DNA from: Roseivirga sp. E12 | GTDB taxonomy: Bacteria > Bacteroidota > Bacteroidia > Cytophagales > Cyclobacteriaceae | Direction of reading: 5' to 3' | DNA length: 64,000 bases | Assembly: GCF_017592825.1 (NCBI RefSeq) | Contig: NZ_JAGFMD010000002.1 | Span: 310,001-374,000 of the forward strand | Part shown: positions 1 through 8,136 of the stretch, piece by piece | Layout of the letters: every line of letters starts with the position of its first letter | Position numbering within the stretch: the stretch's first letter is position 1 | Program-made: the position numbers and the translations under genes | The notes under the pieces: generated by a model | The model's input: only the letters and a program-made list of their open reading frames with translations | What the model was told of the DNA's origin: nothing | The model's database searches: none

Positions 1-40
1 TTTTGATCTTTTAAGAAAAAGTCAACTAAAATTGAAGGTC

Positions 41-78
41 AAAAACTAAAAAAGCCTCAATCTCATCGATCAAGGCTT
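41..78 (-). terminator. Rho-independent terminator of the first lipoprotein gene
   Basis: On the minus strand the segment at 78-52 folds into a 10-bp stem (two G-U pairs) with a 7-nt loop and is followed by a T-rich run (51-41). It lies 24 bases past the stop of the gene at 102-893. It is one of only two classical terminators with a U-tract seen in the window. Confidence 0.75.
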
Positions 79-101
79 CAAAATCAATCTTTTTAAGTCT
101 C

Positions 102-893
102 TTACGTAGCAGGGTTGGTAACATCCTGGGCACCCTCTGGCATGTTGAAATTATCCATGGACGGATACTCCTTTGACACGTTAATATTTTCGAATACTCG
201 TGCTCCTCCTCTTGGCTCCCCAACAACGCCATCAGTGTATTGATACCACTGTAGAGAACTCGGCAATACAACCCCTTCATATTCCTTCCAACCTTCATAT
301 CTTATCAAACTAAAACGATCACTCGATTCAGTTCTACCAAAAGTAGCCGTATACATCAACCAATTCATTTGGTTAGTCTCAGGATCGGATAATACGATAT
401 AGTTGTCTTTAGGAGAATCACCAATGCCATCGCCATAAGAAACTTTTACGGCATTATAGCTCTTGCCTTGCAATTCAATTGGCTCCAAATCCTCATAAGT
501 AATACCAGGATCACCTACTACAAAAGGAAAAGAGTAGAAGTAGAACATAAGATTGTACCTCATTCTTTGTCTGGAAGCATTCTCACTTGGTGGGTTGACC
601 CAAACTTTCTCACCATCAAATCCAACTGTTTGATTTTCTGATTCAATGCGGGTGTACCTATTCTGAAGTTCCACTATGGTATGTTGCCCACCGTTGTCAT
701 ATGACAGCGTTTTCAAAGCACTCCAGTTCTCGAAACCACCATGGGCCTCGAACACTTTCGAAATAGATACAGTATGGTGATCAGCATTTGAAGTCTCTAT
801 GACTTCTGGCTCACTCTTTATTTTTGATTCACTTTTTTTCCCTTCACAGGCCATTAAGATCGTCAATAGACTGAGGAATAATAATTTTTTCAT
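102..893 (-). CDS. DUF6503-like outer-membrane lipoprotein
   Basis: A 263-residue lipoprotein. The N-terminus is a lipoprotein signal ending in LLTILMAC, with the acylated cysteine at residue 16. The mature part begins with a charged, Ser/Glu/Lys-rich linker and then a segment starting EAHGG, followed by alternating beta-strand-like sequence with many aromatic residues. This resembles the DUF6503 family (LolA/LppX-like fold) common in Bacteroidota, whose function is unknown. A TTG three codons upstream is also possible, but the ATG at 893 gives the normal signal peptide. The gene stands alone, followed by its own terminator. It probably sits in the periplasm or outer membrane; a role in lipid or hydrophobic ligand handling would be inference from the fold only. 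Confidence 0.7.
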   Translation of the reverse strand: MKKLLFLSLLTILMACEGKKSESKIKSEPEVIETSNADHHTVSISKVFEAHGGFENWSALKTLSYDNGGQHTIVELQNRYTRIESENQTVGFDGEKVWVNPPSENASRQRMRYNLMFYFYSFPFVVGDPGITYEDLEPIELQGKSYNAVKVSYGDGIGDSPKDNYIVLSDPETNQMNWLMYTATFGRTESSDRFSLIRYEGWKEYEGVVLPSSLQWYQYTDGVVGEPRGGARVFENINVSKEYPSMDNFNMPEGAQDVTNPAT

Positions 894-1012
894 GTTTGAC
901 AATTTTAGGACAAAGATTCACTTGTAAGGCCTTATCTTTTGTCAGCAGCATTACGTATTGGCAAACCTAATACACAGCTCCCAAAGAAATATGCCACTAA
1001 AATAACTTAGCG

Positions 1013-1333
1013 ATGACAGCTTCAGAAAAAATATTCAAAAGCATTCTATCAGATTTATCAATGCACCCGGAAGTAGCCGAGGGCAAAATGATGTCATCCT
1101 CTGGTATTCAATACAAAGGCAAAAACTTTGCTTTTCTGTGGGGAGATAAGATGGTATTTAAGCTCGGAAGAGATTTTGACCCGAGCTCGGAGGGTATTCA
1201 TAAGTACGAACTACTAAACCCATTCAAAAACAAACCACCTTTAAAAGATTGGTTTGTAATAGCAGAGACATCTTCTGACAAATGGGTATTACTTGCCGAA
1301 ATCGCTTATCAGAAGATGTCAAAAAGCCTATAA
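1013..1333 (+). CDS. TfoX N-terminal-domain-like small protein
   Basis: A 106-residue cytoplasmic protein with no signal or membrane segment. The stretch around residues 22-50 (GKMMSSSGIQYKGKNFAFLW, then a K-x-G strand) matches the pattern of TfoX/Sxy N-terminal domains, where a conserved mobile loop is followed by a strand with 'gk.fa.vw.d.ly.K'. Stand-alone TfoX-N proteins are widespread; in gammaproteobacteria TfoX/Sxy controls competence, but there is no basis to assign that here. The last six bases overlap the stop of the convergent lipocalin-like gene: the two stop codons lie side by side at 1328-1333 on opposite strands. Confidence 0.65.
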   Translation: MTASEKIFKSILSDLSMHPEVAEGKMMSSSGIQYKGKNFAFLWGDKMVFKLGRDFDPSSEGIHKYELLNPFKNKPPLKDWFVIAETSSDKWVLLAEIAYQKMSKSL

Positions 1334-1774
1334 AGAATCTTTGGCCAAGGTAGTAGCAACATCACAGCCAGTTTCAGTCTCATTACCTTGAAGAGTCAAT
1401 GTTCCATTCTGTATCTCAAATGTAGCCACCTGAACATCCATTCCTTCGGTGATAGTAAGTTGATCACCTGATACCGAATAAGTACCATTATTATTGACGG
1501 TAACACCATCTTCCAAGTCTGTGCTGACAAATGTTCCGTCAGACTTAAATTCAACTTTCAGACAATCAGTGGTGGTGCAAACTGTACCAAACGATCCATT
1601 CTCATTTGCATCATCACAATTCGCTGCCACGGCAGAGGTGACTGTCCAAACACCAACCAATTCGCTGCCGTCATCTTCTGGTGTGGTGCTTGGTTCATTA
1701 TCACAGGCATTTATTAAAAGGACAATCAAAAGAAGTCCGCCTATTCTCTTTAGTATTGATCTTTCCATTTTCAT
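1328..1774 (-). CDS. Lipocalin-like lipoprotein
   Basis: A 148-residue lipoprotein with a signal peptide ending LLINAC, a short acidic linker, then a single domain starting at about residue 38 with the 'L.G.W.vtS' opening strand of lipocalin-like (Lipocalin_4/5) proteins of Bacteroidota. Later strands read FKSDGTFVS, GTYSVSGDQLTIT and FEIQNGTLTLQG, the standard up-and-down barrel pattern. Four cysteines in the mature part suggest disulfides. The ligand is unknown. ATG at 1774 is used; a second Met two codons in would also fit. It is convergent with the TfoX-like gene, with adjoining stop codons. Confidence 0.7.
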   Translation of the reverse strand: MKMERSILKRIGGLLLIVLLINACDNEPSTTPEDDGSELVGVWTVTSAVAANCDDANENGSFGTVCTTTDCLKVEFKSDGTFVSTDLEDGVTVNNNGTYSVSGDQLTITEGMDVQVATFEIQNGTLTLQGNETETGCDVATTLAKDSL

Positions 1775-1837
1775 TATTTCTATTTAATCATTTACAAACT
1801 TTTCCAAGACTGGCTATCCACTAGCGAGAAGAGCAAT

Positions 1838-1845
1838 TATCTTTG
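1838..1845 (+). promoter_or_regulatory. Bacteroidota-type -7 box ahead of metZ
   Basis: TATCTTTG fits the TAnnTTTG consensus of primary-sigma promoters in Bacteroidota and lies 17 bases before the metZ start codon. The matching -33 TTG is not obvious, so the call rests on the -7 box and its position. Confidence 0.5.
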
Positions 1846-1862
1846 GTCAACAATTAATTGAC

Positions 1863-3041
1863 ATGGACAAAGCTCAAAAATTTGAAACTCAAGCCATCCG
1901 ACAGCAAATCGGAACAACACATGCGCAAGAGCATTCAACACCACTTTATCTTACCTCAAGCTTCACTTATGAAGATGCAGAGGAAATGAGAGCCGCATTC
2001 GCTGGTGAGATAGATAAAAATATCTATAGCCGTTTCAGCAATCCAAATACTGAAGAGTTTGTCAATAAAATCTGCGCCATGGAACAGGCCGAAGCAGGTT
2101 ATGCTTTTGCCTCGGGTATGGCTGCAGTCTTTTCAACATTTGCCTCACTACTATCAGCAGGAGACCACATTCTCTCTTGCCGATCGATATTTGGCTCTAC
2201 ACACACTGTATTTAACAAGATTCTCCCGAAATGGAACATTTCAACAACCTATGTCGATCTTAAGGACACTGCTTCTTGGGAAAAGGTTGTTACAGCCAAT
2301 ACCAAAATGATTTATGTGGAGACACCAACCAACCCTGGTGTTGATTTGGTTGATTTAAATTGGCTGGGAGATTTCGCCAAAAAGAACAATCTAATTTTAG
2401 TAGTTGATAACTGCTTTGCAACCCCCTATTTACAGCAACCCATCAAGCATGGTGCTGATCTCGTTATTCATTCCGCTACCAAATTCATAGATGGACAAGG
2501 CAGGGTACTCGGGGGTGTAACCGTGGGAAGAAAGGAACTGATTGATGAGATTTATGCTTTCAGTCGAAGTACTGGCCCTGCAATGTCTCCCTTCAATGCT
2601 TGGGTACTATCGAAAAGTCTAGAAACGCTGGCAGTTAGAATGGATAGGCACTGTGACAATGCGTTGAAAGTTGCTCAATTCCTAGAATCAAATGATCAGA
2701 TCGAATGGGTAAAATATCCTTTTCTGCCTTCACACCCACAGCATAAAATAGCGATTGAGCAAATGTCTGCCGGAGGTGGAGTGGTCTCATTCGGTATTAA
2801 AGGAGGTTTAGCGCGTGGAAAGCGATTTTTAAATCAGATCAAAATGTGCTCCTTAACCGCTAACCTCGGTGACAGTAGGACAATCGTTACCCACCCTTCG
2901 TCAACGACCCACGCCAAACTCAGTGAAGAAGAGCGGCAAAAAGTTGGCATTACTCCAGAACTTATTCGCATCTCGGTAGGTTTAGAGCATGTTGATGATA
3001 TCATTGCAGATATTCGACAAGCTCTCGATCTCAGTATTTAA
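1863..3041 (+). CDS. metZ: O-succinylhomoserine sulfhydrylase (trans-sulfuration family)
   Basis: A 392-residue PLP enzyme of the Cys/Met metabolism family, full length. It should convert O-succinyl- (or O-acetyl-) homoserine plus sulfide to homocysteine in methionine synthesis. Family signatures are YSRFSNPN near residue 56, the phosphate-binding SGMAA stretch near 83, ETPTNP near 150, and the PLP-lysine motif SATKF followed by IDGQGRVLGG, a form characteristic of MetZ rather than cystathionine enzymes. The C-terminal 'THPSSTTHAKLSEEER' and 'RISVGLEH' blocks are also standard. It is followed after 18 bases by cinA and probably shares a transcript with it. Distinguishing MetZ from O-acetylhomoserine sulfhydrylase by sequence alone is not fully safe. 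Confidence 0.88.
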   Translation: MDKAQKFETQAIRQQIGTTHAQEHSTPLYLTSSFTYEDAEEMRAAFAGEIDKNIYSRFSNPNTEEFVNKICAMEQAEAGYAFASGMAAVFSTFASLLSAGDHILSCRSIFGSTHTVFNKILPKWNISTTYVDLKDTASWEKVVTANTKMIYVETPTNPGVDLVDLNWLGDFAKKNNLILVVDNCFATPYLQQPIKHGADLVIHSATKFIDGQGRVLGGVTVGRKELIDEIYAFSRSTGPAMSPFNAWVLSKSLETLAVRMDRHCDNALKVAQFLESNDQIEWVKYPFLPSHPQHKIAIEQMSAGGGVVSFGIKGGLARGKRFLNQIKMCSLTANLGDSRTIVTHPSSTTHAKLSEEERQKVGITPELIRISVGLEHVDDIIADIRQALDLSI

Positions 3042-3059
3042 GGTTTTACAATTCATTGA

Positions 3060-4307
3060 ATGAAGAAAGTACTCGCAGAAATTCTCACCATAGGAGACGA
3101 AATTCTTTACGGTCAAATCACTGACACCAATTCCCAATGGATGAGTGCGGAGCTCGATGAACTTGGAGTCAAAGTAATTCGAAAAACTACAGTCGGGGAT
3201 ACAGAATTAGATATTCTTGAAGCTTTTTCTCAAGCTGAAGAAAGAGCGGACATAGTCTTAATAACAGGAGGTTTAGGCCCTACCAATGACGATCTTACCA
3301 TGCCCATGTTAGCCCATTATTTCGGCAGCGAAATCGTTATGAATGAAGATGTACTCAATCATGTTCAAGATTTCTTTGAACGCAGAGGCAGAGTCTTCAC
3401 GGAACTAAACCGCAGGCAAGCACTCGTTCCAGAAATTGCTGAGGTTCTACATAATGATCTGGGGACAGCTCCTGGAACTTGGTACGAGCGTAATGGAAAA
3501 ATATTCGTTTCCATGCCAGGCGTACCGCATGAGATGAAAAACCTCATGAAGAAACTCGTGATACCCAAGCTCAGAGAGTTTTTCCAAACCCCAGTCATCT
3601 ATCACAAACTCATTAAAACAGTCGGTATAGGTGAATCCTTCCTAGCAGATAAAATCAAATCTTGGGAAGATGGGCTACCTGAGCACATTTCTCTTGCCTA
3701 CCTGCCTAGCATTGGGCATGTCAAACTAAGACTTACAGCTGTAGGTGATGACAGAGAATCGTTGAAGCAAGAGGTACAATCGCTTATTGAAGACCTTCTG
3801 CAGCTTGTAGGCAAATATGTCTACGGCTATGACGAGACAACACTTGAAAAAGCCATTGGCGAAATGCTATTGGAAGAAGGCAAAACATTGGCTTTGGCAG
3901 AGAGTTGTTCGGGAGGGTATGTTCAACATAAACTCACAACAATCGCTGGTTCTTCATCTTACTTTCAAGGGGGAGTAGTACCCTACCACAACGATCATAA
4001 GATCAACGTTTTAGGCGTTAAGCCACAAACTCTGGAGACACATGGAGCGGTAAGCGAAGCCTGTGTGAAAGAAATGGCTGAAGGCGTACGAAAGCTGTTT
4101 AAAGCCGATATTGGTGCTGCTAGCAGTGGAATAGCTGGCCCCGGAGGAGGAACCCCAGACAAGCCTGTCGGAACAGTTTGGATAGCCTACGCAGATGGAG
4201 AACAAACCGTAGCAAAAAAGCTGCAATTGACCCAAAACAGAATATTAAATATTGAATTAACAGAAATATCAGTACTAAATTTGGTTAGAAAAAGTTTGAA
4301 GGGTTAA
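3060..4307 (+). CDS. cinA: CinA family protein / NMN amidohydrolase-like
   Basis: 415 residues with the full two-domain CinA layout: an N-terminal MoCF-type domain (about 1-170, with EILTIGDEILYGQITDTN and the LITGGLGPTNDD motif) and a C-terminal PncC-type domain (about 255-410, with ALAESCSGGY and SSGIAGPGGGTPDKPVGTVW). The N-terminal domain is linked to ADP-ribose pyrophosphatase activity and the C-terminal domain to nicotinamide mononucleotide deamidation in NAD recycling. It directly follows metZ on the same strand and ends 73 bases before the E2 gene, which has its own promoter. Confidence 0.9.
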   Translation: MKKVLAEILTIGDEILYGQITDTNSQWMSAELDELGVKVIRKTTVGDTELDILEAFSQAEERADIVLITGGLGPTNDDLTMPMLAHYFGSEIVMNEDVLNHVQDFFERRGRVFTELNRRQALVPEIAEVLHNDLGTAPGTWYERNGKIFVSMPGVPHEMKNLMKKLVIPKLREFFQTPVIYHKLIKTVGIGESFLADKIKSWEDGLPEHISLAYLPSIGHVKLRLTAVGDDRESLKQEVQSLIEDLLQLVGKYVYGYDETTLEKAIGEMLLEEGKTLALAESCSGGYVQHKLTTIAGSSSYFQGGVVPYHNDHKINVLGVKPQTLETHGAVSEACVKEMAEGVRKLFKADIGAASSGIAGPGGGTPDKPVGTVWIAYADGEQTVAKKLQLTQNRILNIELTEISVLNLVRKSLKG

Positions 4308-4310
4308 AAC

Positions 4311-4342
4311 ATTGATAATATTTGGTAAAAGACGTACTTTTG
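4311..4342 (+). promoter_or_regulatory. Bacteroidota-type promoter of the E2 gene
   Basis: A -33 TTG (4312-4314) and a -7 box TACTTTTG (4335-4342, TAnnTTTG) are separated by 20 bases, the normal spacing for this phylum. The start codon at 4381 leaves an expected leader of about 30 bases. This is the clearest canonical promoter in the window and separates the E2 gene from metZ-cinA. Confidence 0.7.
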
Positions 4343-4380
4343 TGGTTCAATGCAATCGTTTTAATCATTAGTATTTAGTT

Positions 4381-5700
4381 ATGGCTATAGTAGAAATGGT
4401 AATGCCGAAGATGGGAGAAAGTATCATGGAGGGTACTGTACTATCTTGGTTAAAGCAAGAAGGTGAAACTATTGAAGCGGATGAATCCGTACTTGAGGTT
4501 GCAACCGACAAGGTAGACACTGAAGTTCCTGCCACACATGGCGGAACATTAAAGGAAATTCTTGTGCAAGAGGGAGACGTTGTACCTGTAGGTGCTCCAA
4601 TTGCAAAAATTGAAACGGATGCTGCGGTTGAAGTATCTACACCCGAAACTTCTGCTCCTCCCGCTGAAAAGCCAGCAGCTGTCAATGGTCAAGCCAATGA
4701 AACTCCTGCCCCAGTAGCTGCAAATGGACATGCTGTATTAGAGAAGCCTGCATCTGATAGGTTCTATTCTCCGCTAGTGATGAACATCGCACGTCAGGAG
4801 AGTATCCCTATGGCCGAATTGGAGCTAGTACCTGGTACTGGTCGCGAAGGCCGTGTTACCAAGAAAGACATTATGGCCTATTTGAAAAATAGGCCTGCAG
4901 GTGGTGTTCAAGCTCCGGCCGCTACGCCTGCACCAGCGATTGTACCTCCATCGGCAAGTGCACCGAAGCCAATGCCAGTCTCGGTATCTGGTGAGGATGA
5001 AATCATCGAGATGGACCGCATGCGTAAAATGATTGCTGAGCGTATGGTAGATTCGAAGAGAATCTCTCCACACGTTACGTCTTTTGTTGAAGCAGATGTT
5101 ACCAACATCGTTCACTGGAGAAACAGAATTAAGCAATCTTTCAAAGAGAGAGAAGGTGAGCCAATCACATTCACTCCGATCTTTATGGAGGCTGTTGTGA
5201 ACGCACTGAAAGACTATCCAATGATGAACATTCAGGTAGACGGTAACAACATCGTAAAAAAGAAAGCGATCAACGTAGGCATGGCTGTTGCCTTACCTAG
5301 TGGTAACTTGATTGTTCCAGTAATCCATAACACTGACCAATACAATCTTGTAGGCTTGACCAAAAAGGTGAATGATTTAGCCCGTAGAGCACGAGAAAAC
5401 AAACTGACTCCTGACGACCTTCAAGGTGGTACTTACACTATCTCTAATGTTGGGTCTTTCGGTAATGTAATGGGAACCCCGATCATTATGCAGCCTCAAG
5501 TAGGTATTCTTGCCCTTGGTGCTGTTGTGAAGAAGCCAGCAGTTGTTGAAACGCCAACAGGAGATGCTATTGCGATCAGACATAAGATGTTCTTATCTCA
5601 TTCATACGACCACAGAGTGGTTGATGGATCACTTGGAGGAATGTTCGTGAGAAGAGTTGCCGATTATTTGGAACGCTTCGATCCTTCGATGACTATCTGA
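4381..5700 (+). CDS. Dihydrolipoamide acyltransferase, E2 of a 2-oxoacid dehydrogenase complex
   Basis: A 439-residue E2 core protein. Domains: one lipoyl domain (about 1-78, lipoylated Lys in ATDKVDTEV), an Ala/Pro-rich flexible linker, a peripheral subunit-binding domain (about 127-165, ending GREGRVTKKDIMAYL), a second Ala/Pro linker, and a catalytic acyltransferase domain (about 205-439) with the active-site motif SYDHRVVDGS supplying His and Asp. It transfers an acyl group from E1-bound intermediate to CoA. The sequence looks closest to branched-chain 2-oxoacid dehydrogenase E2, but pyruvate or 2-oxoglutarate versions cannot be excluded. No E1 or E3 gene is next to it, so the partners are encoded elsewhere. 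It has its own promoter and a strong terminator, so it is a single-gene unit. Confidence 0.9.
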   Translation: MAIVEMVMPKMGESIMEGTVLSWLKQEGETIEADESVLEVATDKVDTEVPATHGGTLKEILVQEGDVVPVGAPIAKIETDAAVEVSTPETSAPPAEKPAAVNGQANETPAPVAANGHAVLEKPASDRFYSPLVMNIARQESIPMAELELVPGTGREGRVTKKDIMAYLKNRPAGGVQAPAATPAPAIVPPSASAPKPMPVSVSGEDEIIEMDRMRKMIAERMVDSKRISPHVTSFVEADVTNIVHWRNRIKQSFKEREGEPITFTPIFMEAVVNALKDYPMMNIQVDGNNIVKKKAINVGMAVALPSGNLIVPVIHNTDQYNLVGLTKKVNDLARRARENKLTPDDLQGGTYTISNVGSFGNVMGTPIIMQPQVGILALGAVVKKPAVVETPTGDAIAIRHKMFLSHSYDHRVVDGSLGGMFVRRVADYLERFDPSMTI

Positions 5701-5720
5701 TAGTTAACTGACAATTTTAT

Positions 5721-5754
5721 AAGCCTCATATCTTAGTTGATATGAGGCTTTTTT
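5721..5754 (+). terminator. Strong rho-independent terminator after the E2 gene
   Basis: A perfect 12-bp inverted repeat (5721-5732 and 5739-5750) with a 6-nt loop is followed by TTTT. It begins 20 bases after the E2 stop codon. Confidence 0.9.
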
Positions 5755-5855
5755 ATTGTCAACCTGTTACAATCCAATTGAACAATCAACTGGTCGTTGG
5801 TTGAACCAAACCCTACACTGGCTAACTTTTTTTGGTCAGTCATTGATTGGGTTGG

Positions 5856-5897
5856 TTGTTCTCTAATATTGCATTTATATTTAGTCAGATATCTGAC
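5856..5897 (+). promoter_or_regulatory. Candidate promoter with a 14-bp operator-like palindrome
   Basis: TTG at 5856-5858 and TATATTTA at 5876-5883 (one mismatch to TAnnTTTG) are 17 bases apart. The perfect 14-bp palindrome GTCAGATATCTGAC directly follows at 5884-5897, where the transcript should begin, and ends 15 bases before the chosen start at 5913. This position is typical of a repressor operator; the regulator is unknown. Confidence 0.45.
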
Positions 5898-5912
5898 AAC
5901 TCTCTTTCACAC

Positions 5913-6800
5913 ATGAAAAAGCACCTCCTACTTATAACCTTACTCTTTGGTCATTTAGCTATTGCCCAGACGCCACAAACCTATCTCAATGCAAGAGCAG
6001 AAAAACACCTTGCCGGCCCTTTTAACCTTGAAGTACTGAAAGCAGATTCTATCTATGGCGTATGGTTCGAGGAAAATTGGAAGTTATTTTCATTAAAAGG
6101 TACACCAACAGACTGGAAGAAGAACCTAGAGAACACTGAGGTAGATATATATCTCGGTACTTGGTGCGGAGATAGTAAAAGGTGGGTTCCTCAATTTATC
6201 AAAATGTGGAATGACCTTGGTTTAGATCAAGACAAACTGAACTTCACTGCGCTTTATGATGGTGTAGAAAAGTACAAACAAGGTCCTAATGGGGAAGAAA
6301 AAGGTTTAAGAATTCATCGTGTCCCAACTTTTATCTTCAAAGAAGAAGGAAAAGAGTATGCGAGAATTGTCGAATATCCCAGAAATGATTTGGAGCTTGA
6401 CCTTGCCCAGATTGCAGTTGGTTATGCTTCAGAGCCTAATTATCGAGCGGCCACCTACTTATTAGAGCTCTTTGAAAATGAATCTATGGAAGACATCATA
6501 AAAGATGTTCGTAATCACTTAAACAAAGTCAACCATTTGGTAGGCAAGGATAGAGAGCTAAACACCTTGGGCTATGTATTCCTGCGCTCCAATAGAATAC
6601 AGGAGGCCCTACTCACCTTCCAATTCAATACCATTATTTACCCACATTCACCGAGAGTGTTTAACAGCTATGGCGAAGGACTATTGCTCAATGAGGACAA
6701 AGCAGGTGCCATTCGGGCATTTAAGAGAGTGATTGAGCTAGACCCTAAATATGAGAATGCCAATCGCAGACTTCAAGAGCTAGAAACTGACAACAAATAG
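5913..6800 (+). CDS. Secreted thioredoxin-fold protein with CxxS motif and TPR tail
   Basis: 295 residues from the ATG at 5913, chosen because it starts a clear signal peptide (MKKHLLLITLLFGHLAIAQ); an ATG at 5847 would put the hydrophobic stretch internally and start upstream of the predicted promoter box. Residues about 70-165 look like a thioredoxin fold: a strand, then GTWCGDSKRWVPQF with CGDS in place of CxxC, a helix, and a later RVPTFIF strand with the cis-proline. The second redox cysteine is therefore a serine, which in CxxS proteins suggests monothiol or isomerase-like chemistry or loss of redox function. Residues about 220-290 hold two TPR-like helical hairpins. It probably acts in the periplasm; partners are unknown. 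Confidence 0.7.
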   Translation: MKKHLLLITLLFGHLAIAQTPQTYLNARAEKHLAGPFNLEVLKADSIYGVWFEENWKLFSLKGTPTDWKKNLENTEVDIYLGTWCGDSKRWVPQFIKMWNDLGLDQDKLNFTALYDGVEKYKQGPNGEEKGLRIHRVPTFIFKEEGKEYARIVEYPRNDLELDLAQIAVGYASEPNYRAATYLLELFENESMEDIIKDVRNHLNKVNHLVGKDRELNTLGYVFLRSNRIQEALLTFQFNTIIYPHSPRVFNSYGEGLLLNEDKAGAIRAFKRVIELDPKYENANRRLQELETDNK

Positions 6801-6843
6801 TCTTAATAAAGGAGCACCTAAAGCACTCCTTGAATAAGTATTG

Positions 6844-7221
6844 TCACGCTGATACCATGCTATTCAATCGCCACCTGAGGACTATTGAAACCAACAGCGA
6901 TAGAACGTAAATCACCATTCCATAGATGATAGTATAGGTAGAATACTTGAGCCCACCTGCCAATAAACTCATAGACACATCGCCCGCAGCTTCAATTGCT
7001 TGAAATGCTCCTAAAAGATTAACGGTGGTGCCTAAGATTCCCATAACTAAAGCAAGCAAGCCAATTTCCCTCACTTGAGTAATTTTAGCATTAGCCTTTT
7101 GACTTTCGCTGCTTTTGAAAATAGAGTAGGTGTTGAAAATTGCCAGTGCTATCATACCAGCTCCTATTATGGAGAGTAGTCCCATAAAAAATGGACCACC
7201 TTCATTAATTAAATCTAACAT
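6844..7221 (-). CDS. Small MotA/TolQ/ExbB-like membrane protein
   Basis: 125 residues with three predicted membrane segments (about 12-32, 50-75, 95-117). The stretch around residues 54-70 (ALVMGILGTTVNLLGAFQAI) matches the glycine/threonine-rich helix of MotA/TolQ/ExbB proton channels (consensus GLLGTVxGLxxAF). It is about half the size of ExbB or TolQ and lacks their large cytoplasmic domain. No ExbD/TolR-like partner is adjacent. It is divergent from the LytTR regulator gene across 156 bases, and its 3' end faces the thioredoxin/TPR gene with a 43-base gap. A role in proton-coupled energy transfer is only a family inference. Confidence 0.6.
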   Translation of the reverse strand: MLDLINEGGPFFMGLLSIIGAGMIALAIFNTYSIFKSSESQKANAKITQVREIGLLALVMGILGTTVNLLGAFQAIEAAGDVSMSLLAGGLKYSTYTIIYGMVIYVLSLLVSIVLRWRLNSMVSA

Positions 7222-7300
7222 ATGTACTTCTTTAGGTTAAAACTTAATTTCAAAGCTATTAACCAGCCGGACCAATGTACAGGTCATATCCCCCACCAGA

Positions 7301-7317
7301 CTTGTCGTTAATCGACA
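7301..7317. repeat. Inverted repeat in the divergent LytTR/ExbB-like promoter region
   Basis: TTGTCG and CGACAA flank a 5-base spacer, a perfect 6-bp dyad halfway between the two divergent start codons (7221 and 7378). It could be an operator. LytTR domains usually bind direct repeats, so autoregulation through this dyad is not implied. Confidence 0.35.
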
Positions 7318-7377
7318 ATTCCTTTAAAATAGCTAAAAAATGAAGAGATTAGGGAAGTAATTCATTGAGATTAGTCT

Positions 7378-8136
7378 ATGATCAAAACATCACATCAAAT
7401 AATTTTCTGGATCGTGATATTCGGTTTTTTGAATATCTTATTCGGTATAAGATGGGGCAATTATGTTGAGTCTTTCTACTACTCATCTATGCTTATGCCC
7501 GTGGCAGTAGGCAGCTCTTACTTCTTCAATCTATTTTTAGTACCAAAGTATTTGTCAAAAGGAAAACACTTCCAATTTGGGCTTTACACTGTCTACACAA
7601 TTATCATTTCAGCTTTCTTGACAGCCGTTATCTCCATGTTTTCATTTATTACTCTTGCGGACTTGCAGTGGGACCAAATGAATCCTGTTTCAGCTGATCT
7701 ATTCCAGATGGTAGTAGTTATCTATTTCATTGCCATTCTTTTCTCATTTATGCATACCTATAAGGCCAATGAGTTGAACCAAGAAAAACTGGATACACTC
7801 AAACATAAAAACCGTCAGGAGATTATCAATATAAAGTCAAATAGGAAGTCAATTCCAGTGGCTGTGAATGACATCCTCTATATCGAAAGCCTTGCCGACT
7901 ATGTCAAAATCCACAGAGAGTCTGACACGATTATAACCAAAGAGAAAATTAGCTTCCTTGAGTCATCCTTACCCGATTGGTTTCTTCGTATACACCGATC
8001 ATTTTTGATAAACCAGCATAAGTTGGAAGCATACGGACATGACTTTATGCAGGTAAACGCTGAGAAACTTCCTTTAGGCAGAAAGTACAAGAAAGAGGCT
8101 TTATCAAAGATTAAGCTGACAGAGGTAAATCAATAA
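7378..8136 (+). CDS. Membrane-bound LytTR transcriptional regulator
   Basis: 252 residues. The N-terminal half has four hydrophobic segments (about 7-24, 36-55, 66-92, 108-127) with short loops; a linker helix follows, then a LytTR DNA-binding domain from about 150 to the end (AVNDILYIESLADYVKIH, later FLRIHRSFLIN). There is no receiver domain, so it is not a classical response regulator; it looks like a one-component membrane regulator, possibly sensing a signal in or at the membrane or pairing with a separate LytS-type kinase. Such forms occur in Bacteroidota. Its last seven bases overlap the 3' end of the convergent surface-protein gene. Confidence 0.8.
   Translation: MIKTSHQIIFWIVIFGFLNILFGIRWGNYVESFYYSSMLMPVAVGSSYFFNLFLVPKYLSKGKHFQFGLYTVYTIIISAFLTAVISMFSFITLADLQWDQMNPVSADLFQMVVVIYFIAILFSFMHTYKANELNQEKLDTLKHKNRQEIINIKSNRKSIPVAVNDILYIESLADYVKIHRESDTIITKEKISFLESSLPDWFLRIHRSFLINQHKLEAYGHDFMQVNAEKLPLGRKYKKEALSKIKLTEVNQ

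Noticed and set aside
26-298. Minus-strand open frame of 90 codons over the start of the window.
   Set aside because: It overlaps the first lipoprotein gene and its terminator in another frame and has no coding character.
6809-6831. AAGGAG/CTCCTT stem between the convergent thioredoxin-like and ExbB-like genes.
   Set aside because: Only 6 bp with an 11-base loop and no U-tract; too weak to call a terminator.
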